Origin: CAWKKW01 sp963850345
GTDB lineage: Bacteria > Acidobacteriota > Terriglobia > Terriglobales > Acidobacteriaceae
Direction of reading: 5' to 3'
Length of the DNA stretch: 64,000 bases
NCBI GenBank assembly: GCA_963850345.1
Contig: CAWKKW010000004.1
Coordinates: 1-64,000, forward strand
Positions within the stretch are counted from its first letter, which is position 1. The number at the start of each line of letters is the position of its first letter. Of the stretch, positions 1 to 9,700 are shown piece after piece. Under the pieces are notes generated by a model, which saw only the letters and a list, made by a program, of their open reading frames with translations, searched no databases and had not been told where the DNA came from. The translations under genes and the position numbers were made by a program.

Positions 1-307
1 GGGGCGAGTCGACAGAGACGCGGGATCGTACGTGAATCAGGCTGAGAAGCTTCATGTACGAGGCAGCGAGTGAAAGAAGATTTTAAATTTTCGTGATAGT
101 AACCCATAGTGCTCCGTTTCAGAACCTTACCGTTAGTCACTTGCGGAGAATCGCAGTGCAGCAGAGGACTTAGACGAAGCGGCCCTCTGCTTACCTCTTG
201 CCTCGAATGGGAGCACATACAGACTCTACAACGTCTTGGAGCAACACCTAGGCGGTCCCCCTCATCCGACTAGAAGCGAACAAAAAGCGTAAACGAGGGC
301 CAAAAAC
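1..307. other. Non-coding lead-in, nothing recognised
   Basis: No convincing gene is visible here. There is one imperfect inverted repeat: GTACGTGAA at 28-36 and TTCATGTAC at 51-59, nine base pairs with one G-U-type mismatch around a 14-nt loop. The rest is presumably the upstream region of the gene starting at 308. No clear -35/-10 pair could be assigned. Confidence 0.4.
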
Positions 308-892
308 ATGGCGGAGCGGAAGTACATTCCTGAGGAGACAGAGATTACTGAAAGCGCGACCACCGACGAGCTCAAGAGGGCGACTGAACGCGCAGAGCGG
401 GCCGAGGCTGAGTTGGCGCGATTGAAGAGAACAGCAGACGCGAGTTCCAGCGCTTCCGAGCGTGTCGAGCGGTCCACCGAGAGCGGCGATGCTGAGTTGC
501 CGGGTGGCGAGACCGAACTGCGGAAGGACTCGATGATGTCCCACCTGCTCGATTCTCTAGATCGAGGACAGGATATCGGCCATTACGGTCGGCTCGTGTT
601 CGCGATGGTAGCCCGGCATTTCCTGTCAGACGAAGAGGTAATCGCCTGGCTGACACGCGACCGCGATTTCGAGGAGCCTGCCGCCGTCGCGCTGCTACGG
701 CAAGTGGAATCCCGTGACTACAATCCGCCAAAGCGGGAGCGTATTCTGGAGTGGCAGCAGCAGCAAGAGTTCCCGATTCTCCCGAATCCGGAGAATCCTG
801 ACTGCGGCAACCTGTATCGAAATCTCAAATTTCCAGACTCGATCTATCACCACATCGAACAATATCAAGAGCAGAAGGCTAATGCTGAGTAG
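308..892 (+). CDS. Uncharacterised protein, coiled-coil N-terminus plus conserved-looking C-terminal half
   Basis: I do not recognise this 194-residue protein. Residues about 20-50 form a charged Ala/Glu/Arg heptad-like stretch likely to be a coiled coil, followed by a low-complexity Ser/Glu linker to about residue 75. The C-terminal 110 residues look like a folded domain, with a helical start (GHYGRLVFAMVARHFL), an acidic patch and a proline/asparagine segment (PILPNPENPDCGN). There is no signal peptide or membrane segment, so it is probably cytoplasmic. A weak purine-rich stretch (CGAGGG) precedes the ATG. It converges on the signalling operon ending at 947 but shows nothing that ties it to phosphorelay signalling. 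The coding call rests on consistent amino-acid composition and length; function is unknown. Confidence 0.6.
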   Translation: MAERKYIPEETEITESATTDELKRATERAERAEAELARLKRTADASSSASERVERSTESGDAELPGGETELRKDSMMSHLLDSLDRGQDIGHYGRLVFAMVARHFLSDEEVIAWLTRDRDFEEPAAVALLRQVESRDYNPPKRERILEWQQQQEFPILPNPENPDCGNLYRNLKFPDSIYHHIEQYQEQKANAE

Positions 893-946
893 GAGAGCCA
901 AAGCTAAGGGAAGTTCACGCGAGAGTCACAAACTCCGACAAAGCAC

Positions 947-1324
947 CTAACCGAGACGGTACCCGCGCTCATTCAAAATTCCGGAAATCTTCCGGCACAT
1001 GGACACGGGACCTTCCACCTTGCTTATGAACAGGTCTGCATATCGCGCATCCGGGGGAATTTCGTTCACTCCAGAGACCAGAATCACTGGTAGCTCGGGT
1101 CGGATGCTTTTGATTCCCTTCGCCAATTCGGTTCCCGTTCCACCTGGCATGAGTTGATCTGAGAGCACGAGATCGACGTGGCACGAATCCAGTACCCGCA
1201 ACGCACTCGCTGCGGAACTGGCAGTCATCACCTTATAGCCCTGCTTTTGCAAGACGAGCTTCCTCAGCGTAAGAGGAGTCTCTTCGTCGTCTACGCAAAG
1301 AATCACAACCTCATGCGGGACCAA
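947..1324 (-). CDS. Stand-alone response-regulator receiver (CheY-like REC)
   Basis: A 125-residue single-domain receiver. The acidic pair (VDDEE, near residues 12-14), the phospho-acceptor Asp (SDQLMPG, about residue 57), the Thr/Ser position (LVSG) and the conserved Lys (ISK) are all present, so it should be phosphorylatable. There is no output domain. Its start overlaps the end of the upstream kinase gene by 14 nt, which implies translational coupling and a cognate relationship. It is the last gene of a three-gene minus-strand set (giant kinase, kinase, receiver) and probably accepts phosphate from one of them. The nearby chemosensory operon at 13-19.8 kb has no cheY; whether this receiver also serves it is speculation. 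Confidence 0.9.
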   Translation of the reverse strand: MVPHEVVILCVDDEETPLTLRKLVLQKQGYKVMTASSAASALRVLDSCHVDLVLSDQLMPGGTGTELAKGIKSIRPELPVILVSGVNEIPPDARYADLFISKVEGPVSMCRKISGILNERGYRLG

Positions 1325-3713
1325 TGTTGCCTCGCGTCATCTGATCGCCACTCACGATTTCGGCGTAGTTCGCTACTAACGGGGATCGCTCAACTTGATC
1401 TGTGCCAGGAACAGTTACACGAAAACAGGTAATATTGCCGTCTCCGAGTGGCATGCTGCGAAACGCGATGGTCCCCTCATATTTCTGGATGATGCCTTTG
1501 CTGATCCATAGTCCCAGGCCGGTGCCCTTGGTCGACTTAGTGCTGAAGAAAGGCTCAAAAAGCCTCTTCGCGTCTTCAGGCCGAATGCCGGATCCGGTAT
1601 CACAGATCGAGATACATAGGTCATTGCGCTGCTTCAACTTATTTGCGCGTTCTGCAACGCGAATGCGCAGGTAACCTCCAGCAGGCATCGCCTGGATAGC
1701 ATTGCCAATGAGGTTTAGGAATACTTGTTTCAGCTCTACAGGAAATCCGCGGATAAGTCCCTTGGTTAGATACCGCTTTTGAAGATTGATTTCGCTCAGT
1801 TGTAGCCGACGCGCTTGTAACTCCAGCACATCATCCAGGAGCTCTGGAATCGAAACAGGTACAGGATGCTGTGACTCGCGATAGAAGCCGAGTGTCTGCT
1901 TGGTGATATGGCAGACCCGCAGTAACTCCTCTTCCCCTAACTGGGCAAAGTATCTTGCTTCCTCATCAAGCGACGGATGATCTTTCAGCAGGTAAAAGGC
2001 ATTCGTGATCGCCTCGAGAGGGTTATTGATTTCGTGGGCGATAATTCCTGCCACCCGGCCCATCGCGGCCAGCCGTTCGGTCTTACGGAGGGCCTCTTCC
2101 GCCTGCAACTGCGCAGTGATGTCGCGATTAATCTCCAGAATGGATCCGGCTTCCATCTTCAGAGCCTGGCGGCTGGCAACGACAACCTCTTGCCCGTCCC
2201 GCGTCTCCTGGATCAGGTTTCCATCCCACCTTCCCTCGTCCAGCAGCGCGGCCTCGATCGTCTCATTCTCGATGGGAAACTGAGTACGTAACAGCTCGTG
2301 CACATGTTTTCCAAGCACCTCTTCACGGGGCCAGCCATACAGCGCCTCGGCTCCTGCGTTCCAATACTGGAGAACACCCGCACGGTCCCTTACCAGAATC
2401 GCTTCCGAGGCAAGCTCCAGCAGGTCTGCACGCTCTCTCAACAGGTCTTCCATCTTCTTACGGTTGGTCACGTCGAAGAAGGCGCTTACTGCGCCCCGCA
2501 CGTTACCTTGAATGTCAAAGAGTGGGCTCGCACTTCCAAGGATCTGGGTTCTGATTCCATCGGCACGCTCGATCTCCCATTCCGTTGTTCCTACAGGTCT
2601 GCCTGTGGAGATGGAACGCTGGAGAGGCAGCTCTGCGAGGGGCAAGTCTCTCCCATGCTGGCGGAACCGATAGGGAAGAGTTGCAGATCCATCAATGCCG
2701 CTCGAGATATTCTGGCCGGGGACTATGCCGACGAGTTCACTGAGCGCGTGGTTCGCAGTGATCAGCTCACACCTGGGGTCATGCGCAACTGCGACGCCGA
2801 CAGGCAACACCTGCATGATGGTCTCTAACTCAGCTACGCGTTGCTCCAACTGGCTGTTCAGATGACGTATCTGCTCCTCAGCCTTGATCTGCGCGCTGAT
2901 ATCCGTGTTGGTTCCGAACCACCTGGCAACTACTCCCTGGGAGTCGCGGATTGGCACTGCCCGCGAAAGGAACCACTGATAGCTGCCGCCTTGTCCCTGC
3001 AAGGGGAACGTATCCTCCCACGGATTGCCCGTAGACCACGATTGCTCAAGACTCTGCATGACGCGGTCTCGATGCGCTGGATGATACGTCCTGGTCCAAC
3101 CGGATCCTTGTGCTTCTTCGAAGGAGAGCCCAGTGTAGTCATACCATCGCTGGTTAAACCAGAAGATCTGTCCATCCGCATCCGCCATCCATGCAAGCTG
3201 AGGAATAGAGTCGGCAAGCGTCCGAAACTGATTCTCGCTCTCCTGTAGTTGCCTCGCCCTCTCCTCAACTCTTCGTTCTAACTCACGGTTCAGAGACTCA
3301 AGCTCGCGGGTCTTGCGGTGTAACTCAGCGAAGACACTTACCTTGGCCCGCAACACCTCCGGAACCACCGGCACCGAGATATAGTCAACGGCGCCACTCT
3401 TGTAACCCTTGATCCGGTCTAAGTCGGTCAGGTGTACTGCAGAAATGAAGATGATTGCGGTCTTCTGAAAACGCGGATGCTGGCGCATCATATCCGCCAT
3501 CTCGAAGCCGTCTATCTCGGGCATACTCACGTCGAGTAAGACGACCGCCACGTCCTGCTTCAAAAGCTGCTCGAGGGCCTCTCTCCCAGAGCGCGCCTTG
3601 ATGAGATTTTCACCCAGGTCACCGAGGATTGCCTCGTAACTGAGCAGCTTGGCGGGCTGATCGTCAACCATCAAGATGTTAGCTCTTTCAGTGACGTTCA
3701 CTTCATTCCTCAT
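1311..3713 (-). CDS. REC-PAS-PAS-PAS sensor histidine kinase
   Basis: An 800-residue cytoplasmic kinase. In order: an N-terminal receiver (acidic pair VDDQ, Asp in LLDVSMPEIDG), a coiled-coil linker, three PAS-type domains (about 165-290, 305-420 and 430-545), a HisKA dimerisation domain with the phospho-accepting His at residue 560 (AHEINNP), and a HATPase domain with an N-box (NLIGNAIQAMP) and G-boxes (DTGSGI, GTGLGL). In the receiver the usual active-site Lys is replaced by Val (DYISVPVVPEV), a variant I believe recurs in this REC-PAS kinase type. There are no membrane segments. It lies 55 nt downstream of the giant poly-HAMP kinase and overlaps the following receiver gene by 14 nt, so the three are probably one operon. 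The signal is unknown. Confidence 0.93.
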   Translation of the reverse strand: MRNEVNVTERANILMVDDQPAKLLSYEAILGDLGENLIKARSGREALEQLLKQDVAVVLLDVSMPEIDGFEMADMMRQHPRFQKTAIIFISAVHLTDLDRIKGYKSGAVDYISVPVVPEVLRAKVSVFAELHRKTRELESLNRELERRVEERARQLQESENQFRTLADSIPQLAWMADADGQIFWFNQRWYDYTGLSFEEAQGSGWTRTYHPAHRDRVMQSLEQSWSTGNPWEDTFPLQGQGGSYQWFLSRAVPIRDSQGVVARWFGTNTDISAQIKAEEQIRHLNSQLEQRVAELETIMQVLPVGVAVAHDPRCELITANHALSELVGIVPGQNISSGIDGSATLPYRFRQHGRDLPLAELPLQRSISTGRPVGTTEWEIERADGIRTQILGSASPLFDIQGNVRGAVSAFFDVTNRKKMEDLLRERADLLELASEAILVRDRAGVLQYWNAGAEALYGWPREEVLGKHVHELLRTQFPIENETIEAALLDEGRWDGNLIQETRDGQEVVVASRQALKMEAGSILEINRDITAQLQAEEALRKTERLAAMGRVAGIIAHEINNPLEAITNAFYLLKDHPSLDEEARYFAQLGEEELLRVCHITKQTLGFYRESQHPVPVSIPELLDDVLELQARRLQLSEINLQKRYLTKGLIRGFPVELKQVFLNLIGNAIQAMPAGGYLRIRVAERANKLKQRNDLCISICDTGSGIRPEDAKRLFEPFFSTKSTKGTGLGLWISKGIIQKYEGTIAFRSMPLGDGNITCFRVTVPGTDQVERSPLVANYAEIVSGDQMTRGNIGPA

Positions 3714-3768
3714 CCGTCCTGCTCCGGCACTTTAACTCTACTAAGTACAGACATTTCTACCTGGAATA

Positions 3769-6700
3769 TCACCTGTGCAGCCACATGCGCAGGGCCGACA
3801 GTAACTGCTCAGTGTTCACCGGTTTGGCCAGGTACTCCGATGCGCCTGCCTCAAGACATTTCTCTCGATCCCCTTTCATCGCCTTGGCTGTAAGTGCGAT
3901 GATCGGCAGCCTGCGAAATAATGGGTTCTGACGAATGACCTGCATCGTTTCGTAGCCATCCATCTCCGGCATCATGATATCCATGAGAACGATGCCGAGG
4001 TCGGGGGTGGATTCAATGGTCTCAATCGCCTCACGACCCGTGCCCGCTGTAAGTACCGTCATGCCTCGACGTTCCAGCACGCTGCTGAGCGCGAAGATAT
4101 TCCGCACATCGTCATCGACAATGAGCACTCGCCTTCCTACCAGTGCCTCGTCAGAACGATGCAACCGGTCCAGCATGTTCTGCTTTTCGCGAGGCAGATC
4201 AGTTACCACTCGGTGCAGGAAGAGCGCCGTCTCATCGAGTAGCCGCTCCGGTGACTCCACGTCTTTGACGATCACGCTGCGAGCCAGGGTATGCAGTCTC
4301 GCGTCCTCTTCCGGGGAAAGGTCCTTCCCGGTGAAAACGACCACCGGCAGCTCATTAAGTGCCGGAGTGTCGCGCAAACGCTCGAGCACTTCAAAGCCGC
4401 TCATATCCGGCAAGCGTAGATCGAGCACAAGGCAATCGTAGGTCTGCCGATTGACTGCGTCAAGCGCCTCTGCGCCTGTGTCTACCACGGTGACGTCGAT
4501 GTCGTCGTGCCCAAGCAAGGCTTCTATGCTGAGCTGTTGCGCCGGCTCGTCCTCAACCACGAGCAGCTGCTTGCGGCGAGGGCTTGCGTAGTCCTTGATG
4601 CGAACGATCGCGGCCTCAAGACCCTCGGTGGTTGTCGGCTTAGTTACAAATGCGAATGCTCCGCGTGATAAGCCATGGTGCCAATCTTCATCCAGGGTCA
4701 GCATCTGCACGGGTATGTGACGAGTCGCAGAATCCTGCTTCAGATGGTTAAGAACCGTCCAACCCAGCATATCCGGCAAGAATACGTCGAGCGAAATGGC
4801 AGTCGGCCTAAACTCTCTTGCGAGGGCAAGAGCGTCCGCGCCTCGATGCGCGATCAACACTTTGAAACCTTTATCTCTCGACAGGTCACAAAGGATACGA
4901 GCATAGTGCGTGTCATCTTCTACGACGAGAAGTACGGCATCCCCCGGCTGAAGAGAGGCGCGATCATCTTCGATAACTTCGGCATGATGTTCAGACACAT
5001 TTACGTTCGCGATCTGTAACATCGAGCTGGGGCGTTGATACGGCTCGTGCCTTACCGTGATGCTCGGAGAGGCTGGACCTACGTACGTTTGCGGCAGGAA
5101 GAGCGTGAACGTGCTCCCCTTGCCGGGCGCGCTACTCAGCTGAATCTCGCCTCCAAGCAGACTGGCGAGCTCACGGCTGATCGCCAATCCTAACCCCGTT
5201 CCACCATACTTTCTGCTGGTTCCGGCATCTGCCTGTTGGAAGGCTTCAAAGATAATACGTTGCTTGTCGAACGGAATTCCAATACCAGTATCAGAGACCT
5301 CGAACGCAATGACGGATCCACTTCCACTCAGAATGGGGTGATCTTGTGTCCACCCACTGGTCACGCTCGAGACAGACAACCTCACCTTGCCCTGCTCAGT
5401 GAACTTGAAAGCATTGGACAACAAGTTCTTCAATACCTGCTGTAAGCGCTTGGAGTCAGTAACCAGGCTTCGCGCCAGGCGGCTGTCCGCGTGGATATCA
5501 AAGGACAACTTACGGTTGTCTGCTTCATGCCGGAACGGCCTGGCAACCATCTCGATCAAGCTATTGAAGAAGACTTCCTCGGCTTCCACGGAAACGGTAC
5601 CGGACTCAATCTTGGAGAGATCGAGGATGTCGCTGATCAGGTTTAGCAAGTCGGTGCCAGCCCCGTGAATCGTACGCGCGAACTCAACCTGCCTGCCGGT
5701 GAGGTTGCCGTCTGGATTTTCGGCGAGTTGCTGACCCAGCACCAGAATGCTATTCAGAGGCGTTCTCAGCTCGTGCGACATATTAGCCAGGAACTCTGAC
5801 TTGTACTTAGAAGTAAGTGCGAGTTCTTTGGCCTTTTCTTCCAGTGCACCTCGAGCCTGCTCAATCTCCTGGTTCTTACGTTCGACCTCGGCGTTTTGTT
5901 CGGCGAGCTGCTGTGCCTTTTGCGCAAGCTGTTCGTTGGTCTGCTGCAGCTCCTTTTGTTGCGTCTGGAGCTCGATCGCCAACTGCTGCGATTGCTTCAG
6001 CAGTCCTTCCGTCTGCATCGTCGCTTCAATGCTATTCAGCACGATGCCTATACTGGAAGTAAGTTGCTCGAGAAAGGCCAGATGCGAGGCGGTGAAGGTA
6101 CTTAGAGTTGCTAACTCGATCACAGCCTTTACCCGATCCTCAAATAAGACCGGCAGCACAATCACATTTCGCGGCGTCGCTTCAAATAACCCCGAGCGGA
6201 TGGGCGATGTGTGGCCCGGCAAGTCGGAGATGAGCATGCGGCGCTTCTCAGAGGCGCACTGGCCAATAAGACCCTCGCCGATTCTGATTCTCTCCAGGTG
6301 GCCGTCTTCGGTGGTGGCATAAGCAGAGAGCAGCACCATGCTGGTCGACTCTTCCGATTCCATCTGGTACAGCACGCCTTGTTGTGCATTCACAAGCGGC
6401 GCTAACTCGGAGAGTAGCAGCCTGCCGACAGTGGTTAGATCGCGCTGACCTTGCAGCATACCGGTAAAGCGAGCAAGGTTCGTCTTCAGCCAGTCCTGCT
6501 CAGTATTACGGTCCGTCGTGAGACGGAGGTTATCGATCATAGTGTTAATGTTGTCTTTCAACTCCGCCACTTCACCGCTGGCCTCTACCTGGATCGAACG
6601 GGTCAAGTCTCCTTTGGTAACAGCGGTTGCTACTTCAGCGATCGCCCTGACTTGGTTGGTAAGGTTGTCTGCCAGCAAGTTCACGTTGCCGGTCAGATCC

Positions 6701-9700
6701 TTCCAGGTACCGGCAGCGCCAGGCACATTCGCTTGTCCGCCAAGGCGTCCTTCTACACCGACTTCGCGAGCCACGGTCGTTACCTGGTCAGCAAAAGTAG
6801 CCAGCGTGTTCGTCATGTTATTGATGGTCTCTGCCAGGGCCGCCACTTCGCCTTTCGCATTTACCGTCAACTTCTTTGTGAGTTCCCCGTTGGCGACGGC
6901 AGTCACAACCTTAACAATGCCTCGGACTTGCTCCGTAAGGTTTGCGGCCATGACGTTAACGTTGTCAGTTAGATCCTTCCATGTGCCGGCCACTCCGGGC
7001 ACCTGTGCCTGGCCACCGAGCTTGCCTTCGGTACCAACTTCGCGAGCCACACGAGTGACTTCCGCGGCGAAGGCATTCAGCTGATCCACCATCGTATTGA
7101 TGGTGTTCTTCAGCTCAAGAATCTCGCCCTTCACATCGACCGTGATCTTGCGCGACAGATCCCCACGAGCGACCGCTGTTGTAACTTCGGCAATGTTACG
7201 AACCTGTGCAGTAAGGTTGCCGGCCATGGCGTTTACTGAGTCGGTCAAATCTTTCCAGGTGCCCGCGACGCCGGGAACGTTAGCCTGTCCACCGAGACGA
7301 CCTTCGCTGCCTACCTCGCGAGCGACGCGAGTAACTTCGGCTGCGAATGAACGCAGCTGCTCGACCATGGTGTTCAGCGTTTCCTTCAACTGGAGGATCT
7401 CGCCGCGAACGTCTACGGTGATCTTCTTGGAGAGATCGCCGTTTGCGATGGCAGTCGCCACCTCGGCGATGTTACGCACCTGTCCCGTCAAGTTACTCGC
7501 CATGAAGTTGACGTTGTCGGTGAGATCTTTCCATGTCCCAGCCACGCCCGGCACTTGTGCCTGGCCGCCCAGCTTTCCATCGGTGCCAACTTCGCGCGCG
7601 ACGCGTGTAACTTCGCCGGCGAAGGCATTGAGCTGGTCCACCATCGTATTGATCGTGTTCTTCAGCTCAAGAATTTCGCCTTTCACGTCCACTGTGATTT
7701 TGCGGGATAAATCGCCGCGAGCCACGGCGGTCGTAACTTCGGCGATGTTGCGCACTTGGCCCGTCAGGTTACCGGCCATGGAATTCACTGAGTCAGTAAG
7801 GTCCTTCCAGGTGCCTGCCACGCCCGGCACGTTTGCCTGGCCGCCGAGCCTTCCCTCTGTTCCCACTTCTCGAGCAACGCGAGTCACTTCTCCAGCAAAC
7901 GCATTCAGCTGATCTACGGTAGTGTTGATGGTCTCTTTAAGCAGGAGAATCTCTCCGCTCACGTTCACCGTGATCTTCTTGGATAGGTCACCGCTCGCGA
8001 TGGCTGTAGAAACTTCGGCGATGTTTCTCACCTGACCCGTCAAGTTACTCGCCATGGAATTCACGGAGTCGGTCAAATCCTTCCAGGTGCCTGCCACACC
8101 TGGCACTTGTGCCTGACCACCTAGCTTCCCGTCCGTGCCAACTTCGCGAGCCACACGAGTAACTTCGGAGGCGAAGGAGCGAAGCTGATCGACCATCGTG
8201 TTGATGGTGTCTTTCAGCTCCAGAATTTCTCCACGCACGTCCACTGTGATTTTGCGCGATAAGTCACCGCGAGCCACGGCCGTAGCCACTTCGGCGATAT
8301 TGCGCACTTGAGCCGTGAGATTTCCGGCCATGAAGTTTACCGAATCGGTCAGATCCTTCCAGGTTCCGGCAACACCCGAGACCTGCGCCTGGCCGCCTAG
8401 CTTGCCCTCGGTTCCAACTTCGCGTGCCACGCGAGTTACTTCGCCTGCAAACGCGTTCAGCTGGTCCACCATCGTGTTGATGGTGTTCTTGAGCTCTAGA
8501 ATCTCTCCCTTCACATCGACCGTGATCTTACGGGATAAGTCGCCCCGAGCCACGGCGGTAGTTACTTCTGCAATGTTACGAACCTGTCCAGTCAAGTTAC
8601 CGGCCATTGAATTCACAGAGTCTGTCAGATCCTTCCAGGTGCCCGCGACCCCGGGCACGTTGGCCTGACCGCCGAGTCTGCCTTCGGTCCCAACTTCGCG
8701 TGCTACACGCGTGACCTCGCCTGCGAACCGATTGAGTTGGTCCACCATGGTGTTGAGCGTTTCTTTCAGCTGCAGGATCTCGCCGCGCACGTCTACGGTG
8801 ATCTTGCGGGAGAGATCGCCATTCGCGATAGCCGTCGCCACCTCTGCGATATTTCTCACCTGGCCGGTGAGGTTACTCGCCATGAAGTTCACGTTATCGG
8901 TGAGATCTTTCCAGGTACCTCCTACGCCGGGCACCTGCGCCTGGCCACCCAGCTTGCCTTCGGTACCCACTTCCCGGGCCACGCGCGTCACTTCGCCAGC
9001 GAAGGCGTTTAGCTGATCCACCATTGTATTAATGGTGTCTTTCAATTCGAGAATTTCGCCCTTGACGTCAACGGTGATTTTGCGCGAAAGATCGCCACGT
9101 GCGACCGCTGTCGTCACCTCTGCAATGTTCCTGACCTGGGCTGTCAGGTTGCCGGCCATCGCGTTCACTGAATCGGTGAGATCTTTCCATGTACCCGCTA
9201 CGCCCGGTACCACTGCCTGACCGCCAAGTTTTCCGTCCGTCCCCACTTCGCGGGCTACGCGCGTTACTTCTGAAGCGAAGGAGCGCAGTTGATCGACCAT
9301 CGTATTGATGGCTTCTTTCAGCTGAAGAATCTCACCACGAACGTCCACCGTGATCTTGCGCGATAGATCGCCGCTGGCCACAGCCGTCGCAACCTCGGCT
9401 ATGTTTCGCACCTGGCCCGTAAGGTTGCTGGCCATGGAGTTGACCGAGTCCGTCAGGTCCTTCCAGGTGCCGGCCACGCCCGGGACTTGCGCTTGGCCAC
9501 CAAGTTTTCCGTCGGTCCCCACTTCGCGGGCCACGCGCGTGACCTCGGCAGTGAAAACGCCGAGTTGTTGAATCATCGTGTTGACGATATTGGCGGAACG
9601 CAGGAACTCGCCTTCCAATGGACGCCCGTCCACGTCGAGCCGCACGGTCTGGGTCAGATTTCCCTGCGCGACGGCCGCGATCGCTCGGGTCACCTCGGTC

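Noticed and set aside
7097..7912. 271-codon open frame on the plus strand inside the giant kinase gene
   Set aside because: It is antisense to the HAMP repeats and repeats with the same period (SFQVPATPGT-type units). It exists because the sense repeats are GC-rich and stop-poor on the other strand.
6530..9570. HAMP repeats as a phase-variable tandem repeat
   Set aside because: The unit is 276 bp, a multiple of three, with many synonymous differences between copies. Slippage would not shift frame and recombination is discouraged by the divergence.
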